The notes under the pieces are model-generated. The model made no database searches. It worked only from the letters and a program-made list of their open reading frames with translations, and was not told where the DNA came from. From positions 16,972 to 80,971 of the forward strand of contig NZ_PSZE01000032.1 of NCBI RefSeq assembly GCF_002933465.1: a stretch of 64,000 nt of DNA, in the 5' to 3' direction. This DNA is from Nocardia nova. GTDB lineage: Bacteria > Actinomycetota > Actinomycetes > Mycobacteriales > Mycobacteriaceae. This document shows positions 27,701-35,529 of the stretch, piece by piece (positions within the stretch are counted from its first letter, which is position 1; every line of letters starts with the position of its first letter). The position numbers were made by a program, and so were the translations under genes.

Positions 27701-28828
27701 GAATTCGACGTACTGGAACCGGCCTTCAACGCACTGGCCGCGCAGGGTCTGTCCTACGGCATCCACCTCATGATCGGGGCCACCCGCTGGGGCGAGATCC
27801 GCCCGGCGGTCAAGGATCTCGTCGGCACCCGGCTGGAACTGCGCCTCGGCGACCCCAGCGACTCCGAAATGGACCGCCGTACCGCGGTGCTGGTACCGGT
27901 GGGCCGCCCCGGCCGCGGTCTGACGCCGGAGAAGTTGCATATGCTCGTCGCCCTGCCGCGCCTGGATTCCAGCTCCGATCCGGCGACTCTCTCCGACGGA
28001 ATCGCGCTGGCGCGCGGCCAGTTCGCCGAGCTGTACGGCGATCGGCGCGCACCCGCGGTCCGCATGTTGCCGCTGCGGGTGCCGCGTGAACAGGTGCTCG
28101 CCGAGGCCGCGAAGCGCGGGATCGAATGCAGCGCCACTCGGGTAGTCGTCGGCCTCGGCGAGAACGAATTGACACCGCTGGTCATGGATTTCGACGCCCA
28201 GCCGCACCTGATGGCCTTCGCCGACGTGGAATGTGGCAAGACCACGCTGCTGCGCAACATCGTGCTCGGCATCACCGAGAATTCGACGGCCGAGCAGGCG
28301 CGCATCATCCTGATCGATTACCGGCGCACCATGCTCGGTGTTCTGGAGGGGCAGCAGCTCGCCGGCTACTCCACCTCCGGCCAGACGTCGTTCGACATGA
28401 TCAAGGAGGTCGCCGCCTATCTGCGGCAACGGATTCCGGGTTCGGACATCACCCCGCAGCAGTTGCGCGACCGCAGTTGGTGGACCGGGCCGGAGATCTA
28501 CATCGTGGTCGACGACTACGACATGGTCGCCACCGGTACGGGCAATCCGCTCGAACCGCTGCTGGAATTCATTCCGCAGGCCCGCGATATCGGTATGCAC
28601 CTGATCGTGGCGCGGCGCTCCGGCGGTGCCTCGCGGGCGCTGTACGACAAAGTGCTGGGCATGATGAAGGACCTGTCGGTCGACGCGCTGCTGATGTCGG
28701 CGCCCAAGGACGAGGGCAAATTGCTCGGCGACGTGCGGTCGGCCAAGCTGGCACCGGGCCGGGGCACGCTCGTATCCCGTGCCCGGGACAACGAAATGGT
28801 GCAGGTGAGCTATCTGCCGCCGGTCTGA
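24746..28828 (+). CDS. eccC: Type VII secretion ATPase EccC, fused EccCa/EccCb form (ESX locus 1)
   Basis: A 1360-residue FtsK/SpoIIIE-type motor that binds substrates and powers ESX export. Two transmembrane helices lie near residues 36-90, followed by a stalk. Three ATPase domains follow: Walker A GATGSGKS at about 484, GGPQSGKS at about 856 and the atypical ADVECGKT at about 1159; aspartate-rich Walker B strands IIVDEFSEL, LVVDGWAT and IVVDDYDMV match them. It is a single-chain EccC as in ESX-2, -3, -4 and -5. A Pro/Gly/Ala-rich linker (about 705-770) separates domains 1 and 2. It is the last gene of the eccD-mycP-eccC operon and converges with the GNAT gene. Confidence 0.95.
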   Translation: MSTDGFVRRPRIAPPRAPGGEVALTAPPEIPRPVPPALLMRLMPVVMVVAVVGMLAMMVMMGRNLLANPFMLMFPMMMLMSMVGMMAGMRGSGGPKRAAELNEERKDYFRYLDQVRRDVRKTGGAQLQSLIWSHPEPADLRAVAGTRRMWERRPNDPDFGHVRVGVGSHRLATKLARPETGPLEDLEPVSTVALRRFVRTHSVVHGLPTALSLRAFPAINVEGRPDETRMLVRAMLMEYVTFHGPDHAAVAIICADPDAEAWSWAKWLPHLQHPVDRDGMGAARMMYRSLAELETSMAAELLERGRFMRNAQPTAGRIHLLVIIDDGYVSGTERIVSDAGLDSVTVLDLTAPQAGLAVRRGLQLVVADGTVAARSAAGVEQFATSDPVTIAEAQTLARALARYRVATAAQIVSLGDESRAVPGLMELLKIPDAAQIDPASVWRPRNDRERLRVPIGITPDGTPVEIDIKESAENGMGPHGLCIGATGSGKSEFLRTLVLSMVTTHSPDQLNMVLVDFKGGATFLGLESLAHVAAVITNLEEEIALVDRMKDALSGEMTRRQELLRSAGNFANVTEYERARAAGAALDPLPALFIIVDEFSELLSQKPDFADLFVMIGRLGRSLRVHLLLASQRLEENKLRGLDSHLSYRIGLRTFSANESRAVLGITDAYHLPSVPGSAYLKSDADDPLRFNACYVSGAYESPAGNAPGRTGGGQRGGGQEPVVFTAAPVPVRTPVAATQARGPLGRPELPPPPGSPEAELELPPGTPAETVPKTLLNVVVDRLRGHGRPAHEVWLPPLDESPSVDMLLPDPDWRSPVNRHGRLWWPIGVIDKPYEQRRDVLIVDLSAGQGNLAVVGGPQSGKSTTLRSIIMAAAATHTPEQVQFYCLDFGGGTLAGLSDIPHVGSVAGRMDVDRVRRTVAEMVTLLHQREERFRELGIESIHEFRRRKAELAQRSPAEQAADPLSQDLFGDVFLVVDGWATIRAEFDVLEPAFNALAAQGLSYGIHLMIGATRWGEIRPAVKDLVGTRLELRLGDPSDSEMDRRTAVLVPVGRPGRGLTPEKLHMLVALPRLDSSSDPATLSDGIALARGQFAELYGDRRAPAVRMLPLRVPREQVLAEAAKRGIECSATRVVVGLGENELTPLVMDFDAQPHLMAFADVECGKTTLLRNIVLGITENSTAEQARIILIDYRRTMLGVLEGQQLAGYSTSGQTSFDMIKEVAAYLRQRIPGSDITPQQLRDRSWWTGPEIYIVVDDYDMVATGTGNPLEPLLEFIPQARDIGMHLIVARRSGGASRALYDKVLGMMKDLSVDALLMSAPKDEGKLLGDVRSAKLAPGRGTLVSRARDNEMVQVSYLPPV

Positions 28829-28830
28829 GG

Positions 28831-29415
28831 TCAGGGCACCGGATCTCCCCGGTCCGCGGGCAGGTGCTGCCGCAGGATCGGTTCCGGTAGGTCCCAGCTG
28901 TCGGCGCGGCGTTCGAACAGCGCGGCCGACGGTCCGCTGACGGCCGGGTTGGCGATGCGGGCCAGCCGGAATCCCGCCGCCCGGTAGTACCGGTGCAGGT
29001 CGGTATTCCTGGTCCAGGCGTCCAGCCGCACCCAATGACGTTGCCGCACAACGCCCAGCGCGGCGGCATGGGTGAGGAGCGCGCGGCCGACACCGTACCC
29101 GGCGAAGCGCAGATCGACGATCATGTAGTGCACGATCACCGCGTCGGCGATCTCCCGCGGTGACCACAGGCCGGGATCGGCGCGATCGTTCACGGTGACG
29201 GTTCCCGCGAATTCGCCGTCGACCTCCGCCACCCAGGTCTCCCCGGCCGAGACCGACCGGCCGACGGCGTGCGCAAACCGCTCGATCGACAGCCCCCGGC
29301 CCTGCCGAGTCCACTGATCCGACCCGCGTGCCGCAAGCCAGGCCGTGCGTTGGAGCCGTAGTCGGCAAATGCTGCCGAGATCGGCCGAGCGGGCCTGGCG
29401 GATGCGGATCGTCAT
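28831..29415 (-). CDS. GNAT family N-acetyltransferase
   Basis: A 194-residue protein with the GNAT fold. It starts with MTIRIRQARSADLGSICRL (beta1-alpha1), has WVAEVDGEFAGTVTV (beta2-beta3) and the acetyl-CoA-binding motif A IVDLRFAGYGVGRALL, then NTDLHRYYRAAGFRLAR. It transfers an acetyl group from acetyl-CoA to an amine; the substrate is unknown. Its ATG overlaps the GntR stop by an ATGA junction, so it is co-transcribed with the regulator, which probably controls it. It abuts eccC convergently with only two bases between the stops. Confidence 0.88.
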   Translation of the reverse strand: MTIRIRQARSADLGSICRLRLQRTAWLAARGSDQWTRQGRGLSIERFAHAVGRSVSAGETWVAEVDGEFAGTVTVNDRADPGLWSPREIADAVIVHYMIVDLRFAGYGVGRALLTHAAALGVVRQRHWVRLDAWTRNTDLHRYYRAAGFRLARIANPAVSGPSAALFERRADSWDLPEPILRQHLPADRGDPVP

Positions 29416-30251
29416 GGTGAACCGGGAACCAGTGAGTTACCGAAGGAATGGGAGTTGCCCGGAGGATGCGGCGCCCCCAGGGTCTTGCGGATGAGGGCGG
29501 TGCCCTCGTCGTCACCGAGTTCGTAGGCCAGCCGGTTGCGTGCGGCCAGCGACCGCTGGCGGGTGACCCGCATGATGCGGGTGTTGCTGGCGCCGATGCG
29601 CAGATGGTCTAGCAGCATGGTGCCGGCTCCGACGCCCAGGACGGCGGCTTCGTCGGCATTCGCGGGGCGCGCCACGACTGTATCCCGGTGGGCCGTTTCG
29701 GGATATCCGCGCGCGGCCAGTCGCCGCGTGGTGCCCTCCGGAATGTCGTGCGGGGAATCGATTCCGGTGAGTTCAGCCAGGTCACGCGGGTAGTAGCTGA
29801 CCTCCCACGACCACGGCTCGTTGTCCAGGTACTGCACGACGGTGCGGGCGACGACCCAGGAATCCTTCGGCACGCCGAGCCAGTGCGCGACTTCCGTACC
29901 GGCCGGTTCCATTCGGGCGCTGAACTGTTTGGCCGGTTCGCGCCCGGCGGCACGGGCGGTCTCGGAGAAGATGTCGTGTGCCGACTTGGGGCGGTCGCGC
30001 CGAATGTGGCTGGTCACCACGGATTCCAGGACCTCCTGGCTGCGCACGATCGTGCCCCGGGAAGTCGCTGTGAACAGCAGGTTTTCGGCAACGAGCACCT
30101 GAATCGCGTTACGCGCGGTGGTGATCGAGACGTGCATCTGATCGGCCAGCTCGTTGTGGCTGGGCAGGCGATCACCAGGTTTGTACGTGCCGTCGCGAAT
30201 CGCCTCCCGTAGGACATCGGCGATGCGCTGGTACCTCGGACCGGCGGCCAT
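29412..30251 (-). CDS. GntR-family regulator of the HutC/UTRA type
   Basis: A 279-residue transcription factor. The N-terminal winged helix-turn-helix includes YKPGDRLPSHNELADQMHVS (about 23-42), and a C-terminal UTRA effector domain spans about 85-240. The long frame from 30755 is trimmed to ATG 30251, where GAGGAG lies immediately upstream; the conserved GntR start MAAGPRYQRIADVLREAI begins there. HutC-type regulators bind small metabolites and often repress their own operon. It forms an operon with the GNAT acetyltransferase through an ATGA overlap and faces the DUF4254 gene across the promoter region, so it may regulate both sides. Confidence 0.9.
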   Translation of the reverse strand: MAAGPRYQRIADVLREAIRDGTYKPGDRLPSHNELADQMHVSITTARNAIQVLVAENLLFTATSRGTIVRSQEVLESVVTSHIRRDRPKSAHDIFSETARAAGREPAKQFSARMEPAGTEVAHWLGVPKDSWVVARTVVQYLDNEPWSWEVSYYPRDLAELTGIDSPHDIPEGTTRRLAARGYPETAHRDTVVARPANADEAAVLGVGAGTMLLDHLRIGASNTRIMRVTRQRSLAARNRLAYELGDDEGTALIRKTLGAPHPPGNSHSFGNSLVPGSP

Positions 30252-30318
30252 CTCGCTCCTCGGTTGTACCTTCAAGGAAAGAAAGTTTACTCTGCTGGTT
30301 GACGGGGCGGTGTGACCC

Positions 30319-30346
30319 TTGACACACACATTCAGAGGTTTATTGT
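30319..30346 (+). promoter_or_regulatory. Sigma-70-type promoter for the DUF4254 gene
   Basis: TTGACA (30319-30324) matches the -35 consensus perfectly and is followed after 16 bases by TATTGT (30341-30346), four of six matches to the -10. The expected transcription start lies about 65 bases before the gene. It sits in the gap divergent from the GntR gene, so that regulator could act here. Confidence 0.55.
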
Positions 30347-30417
30347 AATGAACGTCCTGACCATTGGTTGTACGGCGACGACGGCGAGGCAACGTGGCTG
30401 GTTTGGAGACGTCCCCG

Positions 30418-30924
30418 ATGGTGGTCGTGGCATTGCCCGACACACCACACACACCGACGGCCGTCGAGTTCCTGACGACCGAAGTTCTGCCGAGTTCGGA
30501 TCTGTTGTTGCGTGCGTGCCGGGGGCATCGCGTGATCGGCGGCCCGATCCTGTGGTTCGCGCGCGACCTGGCGGTACTGTTCGAACGCCAGCTCGGCCGC
30601 GGCGGTTCCACGCCGGATCCGGACTCCGCCCTGATGATCGAAATCGGCAGACGGCGAATGGAATTGGTGATGGCGATCGACGATTGGATCGTCCGCGCCG
30701 TGCCGCAGCAGGGTTCCGGCGCCACCTTGCACACCGAAACGATCGGCGCCGTCATCGACCGGCTGGCCGAAGCGTCGGTCCGCGCGCACCACGCGCTGAT
30801 GACCCTCGACGCGAACGACGATGTGCTGCATAGCGCCTGGCATCACCTGGCCGAATTGGCCGACGGTTACGACGATCTGGTGCGGGAGGTACTCACCGGA
30901 CGGCGTCGCCTGCCGACCTGGTGA
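30418..30924 (+). CDS. DUF4254 domain-containing protein
   Basis: A 168-residue, mostly helical soluble protein. The family-like C-terminal part reads HHALMTLDANDDVLHSAWHH followed by LAELADGYDDLVREV. The biochemical role of DUF4254 is unknown to me; it is common in Nocardia-type genomes. ATG at 30418 is chosen because GGAG lies about nine bases upstream and a good promoter lies further upstream; the frame can extend to 30364. It converges with the next gene, with six bases between the stops. No metal or nucleotide motif was recognised. Confidence 0.65.
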   Translation: MVVVALPDTPHTPTAVEFLTTEVLPSSDLLLRACRGHRVIGGPILWFARDLAVLFERQLGRGGSTPDPDSALMIEIGRRRMELVMAIDDWIVRAVPQQGSGATLHTETIGAVIDRLAEASVRAHHALMTLDANDDVLHSAWHHLAELADGYDDLVREVLTGRRRLPTW

Positions 30925-30930
30925 GTCGGT

Positions 30931-31458
30931 CTAGTAGCTCAGCGATCGGCACGAGCCCGCGATCCGCGGTGCGCGGCTGTGCCGCGACCGATCCGCCGGC
31001 AGCGGTGCCGGATTCAACCGGGTCACCCGCCGTGGTCGTGACCCACCGGCCAGTTCGGTGAAGCGAATCGTGTTCCAGCCGAACGGTATGAGGTGAACCA
31101 GTTCGCCGCGTTCCTCCAGGCGCTCGGTGAGCTCGGACACGACGTCCAGCGCATCCGCCAAGCCGGTGAGTACGTCGTCGGGGTCACCACCGCCGGCGCG
31201 TCGATCGGTTCGTGCCCACGGCGCCACGCTTTCGACGACGATGTAGCGGGCGTCGTTGTGTAGCGCAATGGTTTTCACGACCTCGACCGCCGCCGGAAGT
31301 ACCGCGGCATCGCCCGGCTCGACCGCGATCTGCAGGACCAGGCAGTCCACGAACAATTTCCGGGCGCGCACGGCCGCCGGATTCAGCGCGACCGCGCACG
31401 GCCCCGCCGCGGTGACCTCGTATCCGAAGAGGTGACACGCAGTGCTCACGATGCGCAT
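30931..31458 (-). CDS. Free-standing threonyl-tRNA synthetase editing-like domain protein
   Basis: A 175-residue protein whose N-terminus (MRIVSTACHLFGYEVT) and late motif LVHLIPFGWNTIRF resemble the archaeal-type ThrRS N-terminal editing domain, a DTD-like fold that removes serine mischarged on tRNA-Thr. No catalytic or anticodon-binding synthetase domain is attached. ATG at 31458 is preferred over the upstream GTG because the conserved first strand begins there. It is divergent from the GlxA-type regulator. If the assignment is right, it would act as a trans-editing or D-aminoacyl-tRNA clearing factor; a DUF unrelated to tRNA is the alternative. Confidence 0.5.
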   Translation of the reverse strand: MRIVSTACHLFGYEVTAAGPCAVALNPAAVRARKLFVDCLVLQIAVEPGDAAVLPAAVEVVKTIALHNDARYIVVESVAPWARTDRRAGGGDPDDVLTGLADALDVVSELTERLEERGELVHLIPFGWNTIRFTELAGGSRPRRVTRLNPAPLPADRSRHSRAPRIAGSCRSLSY

Positions 31459-31506
31459 CGCGCACCTCTGTTCACCCACACCGTCATACCGGCAACCCTA
31501 AGCGGT

Positions 31507-31534
31507 GGATACGCGCAATATCAGTGTCGTATCC
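31507..31534. promoter_or_regulatory. Inverted repeat upstream of the GlxA-type regulator
   Basis: GGATACG (31507-31513) and CGTATCC (31528-31534) form a perfect seven-base inverted repeat with a 14-base spacer, 25-52 bases before the regulator start and 50-75 bases before the divergent gene. It is a plausible autoregulatory operator for this gene pair. Confidence 0.4.
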
Positions 31535-31558
31535 GACGCATTCAGTACTGTTTACGAC

Positions 31559-32551
31559 ATGGATGTAGCGGTTTTCGTCGTAGACGGCGTCGGAGACCTC
31601 GGTCTCGCCGCCGTCTTGGAGGTCTTCAACACGGCGAACTCGCTCGTCGACGATCCGGAGCTCGAGCCCGAACCGTGGCGGGTGCACACCGTCGCGCTCG
31701 GCAGCAGCGTCCGCTCGGGCCACGGCCATCTGATTCCCACCACCCCGTTGGCCGAAGTACCCGCCGACATCGGCCCGATCATCGTGCCCGCGGTGCTGGC
31801 CGTGGATGCGGACGCGGTGGTCGACCTCATCGCCGCGCCCGCCAACAGGCCGGTACTGGAACGTATTTCGCAGGCGCACCGCGCGGGGACAGCGCTGGCC
31901 GCCGCGTGCACCGGAACCTTCTTTCTCGCGGAGGCCGGGGTGCTCGACGGGCTGCCCGCGACGACGAGCTGGTGGCTCGGCCCGGCCTTCCGCCGCCGCT
32001 ATCCGAACGTCGACCTGGACGAGGGGCGCATCCTGTGCCGCTCCGGTCATATCGCGACGGCCGCGGCCGCCCTGGCGCACCTCGACCTCGCATTGGCCAC
32101 GGTGGCCGGTCGCAGTCCCGCCCAAGCCGAACGCGCGGCCCGGATGTTGTTGGCCGGCAGCGGAGGCGAGCAACGCGACTACATCGTCCCGCAGGTGATC
32201 GCGCGCGGGAATTCGCTGGTGGCGGCGTTCGAACGCTGGGTGCGTGGACATATCGCCGAGCAGTTCCGGATCACCGACGCCGCCCGCGAACTCGGCGTCA
32301 CCGTGCGCAGCCTGCAGCGTGCCACACAGGCCGAAATCGGGATGTCACCACGGGATTTCGTGAACGAGATCCGCCTCGAACGCGCCACCCGGCTGCTGCA
32401 CACCACCAATGCCACCGTGGAGGCGGTGGCCGCGCGGGTCGGCTACCTCAATGCCGGCACCCTGCGGGGCCTGTTCCGGCGCCGCCGCGGACGCAGTATC
32501 GCCGAGGTTCGGGCGACCCCGCTCACCTGGCAGGCCCGCGGCACTCAGTAA
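31559..32551 (+). CDS. GlxA-type AraC-family transcriptional regulator
   Basis: A 330-residue regulator. The N-terminal DJ-1/PfpI-like domain (about 1-185) has the elbow motif AACTGTFFLAEAGVLDG. The C-terminal AraC/XylS DNA-binding domain (about 220-320) includes ITDAARELGVTVRSLQRATQ and VEAVAARVGYLNAGTLRGLF, the two helix-turn-helix units. Members sense metabolites and activate nearby operons. ATG at 31559 is used because the conserved DVAVFVVDGV strand follows directly. The 3' end overlaps the convergent EspI-like gene by seven bases. The target is unknown; the dyad upstream suggests self-control. Confidence 0.9.
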   Translation: MDVAVFVVDGVGDLGLAAVLEVFNTANSLVDDPELEPEPWRVHTVALGSSVRSGHGHLIPTTPLAEVPADIGPIIVPAVLAVDADAVVDLIAAPANRPVLERISQAHRAGTALAAACTGTFFLAEAGVLDGLPATTSWWLGPAFRRRYPNVDLDEGRILCRSGHIATAAAALAHLDLALATVAGRSPAQAERAARMLLAGSGGEQRDYIVPQVIARGNSLVAAFERWVRGHIAEQFRITDAARELGVTVRSLQRATQAEIGMSPRDFVNEIRLERATRLLHTTNATVEAVAARVGYLNAGTLRGLFRRRRGRSIAEVRATPLTWQARGTQ

Positions 32552-35529
32552 CCGCCGAACCGCCGATGGTCGGTGGCGAAATCGTCGGCCACCGTCGCCG
32601 CCAGTTCGACCAGCGCACGCTTGGTGTTCTTGTGCAGCCGGGCCAGATCGATCTCGGCGCCCTCGGCCAGATGCGGGTCGTAGGGGATGACGTGCACGGC
32701 GCGGCACCGGGCCAGGAAGTATTCGCGCAGATGCTGAATCGCGACATTCGGCGACCCCTCGCGCGGGAGATTGATCACCACTACGGCATTGCGCACCAGG
32801 TGGTCGTGCCCGTGCAGGGAGAGCCAGTCCAGCGTCGCCGCCGCACTGCGGGCGCCGTCGATCGCCGAGGACGAGATCAGCACCAGCGAATGCGCCAGAT
32901 CCAGCACTCCCGCCATGGCCGAATGCATCAGTCCGGTACCGCAGTCGGTGAGGATGATGTTGTAGAACCGCTGCAGGACGCGCAGCACCTGGCGGTACTC
33001 GTCCTCGCTGAACGATTCCGACGCCGCCGGATCACGCTCGCTGGCGAGCACTTCCAGCCGGCTGGTGGCCTGCGAGGTGTGCCGCCGCACGTCGCCATAA
33101 CTGCGAATCTGCTGATCCAGCAACAGATCCCGCACCGTGGACCGGGTCTGCAGCGGCACCCGCTGCGACAGTGTGCCGAAGTCCGGGTTGGCATCGACGG
33201 CGATCACGCGGTCGCCGCGGATGGAGGCGAAGATCGAGCCGATGCCCATGGTAGTGGTCGTCTTGCCGACGCCGCCCTTCAACGACAGGGTGGCGATCCG
33301 GTAGTCGCCGCGCACCGGCTGCCGAATCCGAGCCACCAATTCCTGCAGGCGGCGCTCCTCCGCGGACATACCCGGATTGATGGCACCGCCCGACATGTGG
33401 TGCACCGCGCGCCGCCACCCCGAACCGGGGGCCTTCTTCGCCCGGCGCATCGGCACATCCTCCAGCGAGGGCGTCACGCCGTTCGGTGGGTACTGCTGCG
33501 GCGGCTGACCCTGCTGGTACTGCGCCTGCGGGTTCGGGGCCTGCTGATATTGGGCCTGTGGGTTGGCAGCCTGCTGATACTGCTCGGGCGAATTGACGTG
33601 CGGCCCGGGCATATACGGATTCGGCCGCGCGTACTGCTGCGGCTGGGAGTACTGATCCGGCTGCCGTGCGGCCCACTGCTGTTCGGGACCGGTCGCCGGG
33701 CCCGGCACATGCGGCGGTTGCGGCCCGCTGTGCCACTGGGCGTCCGGGGCGGGCTGTGGGATCCGAGGCTGCGAAACGCCCTGCGGGCCGACGACCATCG
33801 TCGATTCGGAATTCGGCGCCTGCGGCAGCGGGCCGGAACGGTCTGTGTGCGTGCCGAAGTCCGGAGCGGGCGGCTGCTGGTACTGCGGTATCTGTGGCGC
33901 GACGCCGTACGGCGGATTCGCTCCGTCGGGCGCCTGCGGCCGCGCATCGGGCCGCGGCGGTACCGCGTCCATCCCGTTCCACGCGGCGGTGCCCGCATCC
34001 GGTCCGGGCCGCACGGCAGGTTCGTGAGCCGACACCGGTTCGGAGACGAGCCGATGCCGCCCGCTCCACTGCGGACCCGCCGAACCGGCGCCACCGGTGT
34101 CGGCATTCCCGGAGCCGTAGAATCCCACCCCACCGACCACCGACGATGCACCCGAATCGCTTTCCGGCGCATGGGTTCCCATCGTCGGCGAGTGGACGGG
34201 CCGCGTACCGGAAGTCGAATCGCTACCGTGCGGAACTCCGGCGGTGCCGCCTGCGAACGCATCCCACGTGGTGCCGCCTCCGTGCCCGGAGTCTTCCGCC
34301 GCCGCGCCGGGGATGCGCGCACCGGGAGTGTTCGATACGGCGGTCTCGCCGGGCGCACCCGAATCCTCGGTCGCCCGATGCGCGACCGAAGCCGCGGCGG
34401 CGTCGCCGTGCCCGGGCGCGGAATCGGCCGGTGCGGGCGATTGCTCCGTTGCCCGGCCGAGCCACGCGGGCGCCTCCTCCACGACGCCGGAAGTTCGCAC
34501 GCCCACGTTCCCGGCGTGTTCACTCGCATCCGGGTTCGATCCGAACGGACCGCCCGCCGACCCGTGCGCCGGAACGTCGGCCGATACGGGGGGAGTGGTC
34601 CCGACCGGAGTGTCGGCCGAGGCGGGGCGTGCGTGCGCCGACTGCCGGGGTAGGTCCGGTGCGCCTGCGGTCGGCGCGGCCGTGGTGTCGTTCGATGCGG
34701 ACGAAACCTGCTGAGCACCGGCGTTGTTCGGATGCGACGACGCGTCCTCGTACCCTTCCGGCACGCCCAGCCTCGGCGGCGGCCCGGGACGGGCGGGGGG
34801 AGCCGAGGCAGGCCACTCGGGCAGCGGCGGCGGAGTCGGCGCCGACTGCTGGGGCGGCGGCGGCAGGTCGGGCCGTCGCGTCACCCGCACGGTCATCTCC
34901 GCATCCGCGCTTTCAGCGGCCGGAACCGGAGTGCTCGGCATATGTTGCGGCGCAGGCGGAATCGGCGGGTGGGTGGGAGTCTGCGGCGGTGCCGTCGGAA
35001 ACTCGCCGGACAACGGCGCGGAGGGAAGCGGGGTGACCGGGCCGGACGCTGCCTGCGGCGGCTGCAAGAACTGATTCTGTTGCTGCGCACGGAAATCGGC
35101 CGGGATCACACCCTGGGTGCCGTCCGGGCGGTAGCCGTCGGGCGCGTGCTGGCCCGGCATCGCCTCGGAGCTCTGCGAACCGTTGCCGCGCAATGTTTCC
35201 GGCCCCGGCTGTGCATCGCCCCTGGGCGCGGCGGATTCGGGCGGTCCCCAGGAGGGCGCCGCCTCACCGGCGGCCGGCTCGGTGTCGGCCTTGTCCTTGC
35301 GCCGGGATTTCCGCCTTTTCCGGTCGGAATCCTTCTTGTCGGAGTCCTTCTTGTCGGAGTCCGCGCGATCGTCTGATTTGCGGGAGAACAACCGCCGCGG
35401 ACCGCTGTCTTCGGGGATGTACTCCTCGTGCGGCAGGTTCTCGACCGGAGCTTCGTATCCCGTTTGCGTGACATCGCTCTCCGACAGCCACGGGGGCAGC
35501 ATCGGCAGATCGTTGTTGTTGCGACTCAC
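32545..35529 (-). CDS. EspI-like MinD/ParA-family ATPase with long disordered N-terminus
   Basis: A 994-residue protein. About 700 N-terminal residues are Pro/Gln/Ala/Gly-rich and low-complexity, with an acidic/basic repeat (DSDKKDSDKK, near 57-66) and a decapeptide repeat QYQQAPNPQA. The C-terminal ~250 residues form a MinD/ParA-type P-loop ATPase with deviant Walker A LKGGVGKTT (near 750) and VIAVDANPDFGTL. This architecture matches EspI-type proteins linked with ESX systems; it may energise or regulate secretion. The GTG start at 35529 follows GAGG by seven bases. It is transcribed divergently from the MFS gene across a 264-base gap. Linkage to either ESX locus here is inferred only from architecture and proximity. 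Confidence 0.8.
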   Translation of the reverse strand: MSRNNNDLPMLPPWLSESDVTQTGYEAPVENLPHEEYIPEDSGPRRLFSRKSDDRADSDKKDSDKKDSDRKRRKSRRKDKADTEPAAGEAAPSWGPPESAAPRGDAQPGPETLRGNGSQSSEAMPGQHAPDGYRPDGTQGVIPADFRAQQQNQFLQPPQAASGPVTPLPSAPLSGEFPTAPPQTPTHPPIPPAPQHMPSTPVPAAESADAEMTVRVTRRPDLPPPPQQSAPTPPPLPEWPASAPPARPGPPPRLGVPEGYEDASSHPNNAGAQQVSSASNDTTAAPTAGAPDLPRQSAHARPASADTPVGTTPPVSADVPAHGSAGGPFGSNPDASEHAGNVGVRTSGVVEEAPAWLGRATEQSPAPADSAPGHGDAAAASVAHRATEDSGAPGETAVSNTPGARIPGAAAEDSGHGGGTTWDAFAGGTAGVPHGSDSTSGTRPVHSPTMGTHAPESDSGASSVVGGVGFYGSGNADTGGAGSAGPQWSGRHRLVSEPVSAHEPAVRPGPDAGTAAWNGMDAVPPRPDARPQAPDGANPPYGVAPQIPQYQQPPAPDFGTHTDRSGPLPQAPNSESTMVVGPQGVSQPRIPQPAPDAQWHSGPQPPHVPGPATGPEQQWAARQPDQYSQPQQYARPNPYMPGPHVNSPEQYQQAANPQAQYQQAPNPQAQYQQGQPPQQYPPNGVTPSLEDVPMRRAKKAPGSGWRRAVHHMSGGAINPGMSAEERRLQELVARIRQPVRGDYRIATLSLKGGVGKTTTTMGIGSIFASIRGDRVIAVDANPDFGTLSQRVPLQTRSTVRDLLLDQQIRSYGDVRRHTSQATSRLEVLASERDPAASESFSEDEYRQVLRVLQRFYNIILTDCGTGLMHSAMAGVLDLAHSLVLISSSAIDGARSAAATLDWLSLHGHDHLVRNAVVVINLPREGSPNVAIQHLREYFLARCRAVHVIPYDPHLAEGAEIDLARLHKNTKRALVELAATVADDFATDHRRFGGY
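33511..33590. repeat. 30-base tandem repeat inside the EspI-like gene
   Basis: Units starting CTGCTGGTACTG (33511), CTGCTGATATTG (33541) and CTGCTGATACTG (33571, partial) repeat every 30 bases. They encode an imperfect decapeptide QYQQAPNPQA on the minus strand. Such coding repeats can vary in copy number by slippage. Confidence 0.8.
35324..35362. repeat. 15-base tandem repeat inside the EspI-like gene
   Basis: Unit TCGGARTCCTTCTTG (R = A or G) is present as two full copies (35324-35353) plus nine bases, encoding repeated Asp-Ser-Asp-Lys-Lys on the minus strand. It forms a highly charged stretch before the proline-rich region. Confidence 0.8.

Noticed and set aside
27170..29515. 781-residue minus-strand frame across eccC and the GNAT gene
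   Set aside because: Antisense to eccC and in a shadow register of the GNAT and GntR genes; no motif.
29412..30755. 447-residue version of the GntR regulator
   Set aside because: The extra N-terminus covers the promoter and part of the DUF4254 gene antisense. The conserved winged-helix start and ribosome site are at 30251.
31432..34653. 1073-residue plus-strand frame
   Set aside because: It crosses the GlxA gene in another register and runs antisense to the EspI-like gene; composition is Arg/Gly-dominated with no domain.
33511..35362. CRISPR-like repeats
   Set aside because: The repeats are in-frame coding repeats without spacers; no CRISPR array or cas gene is present.
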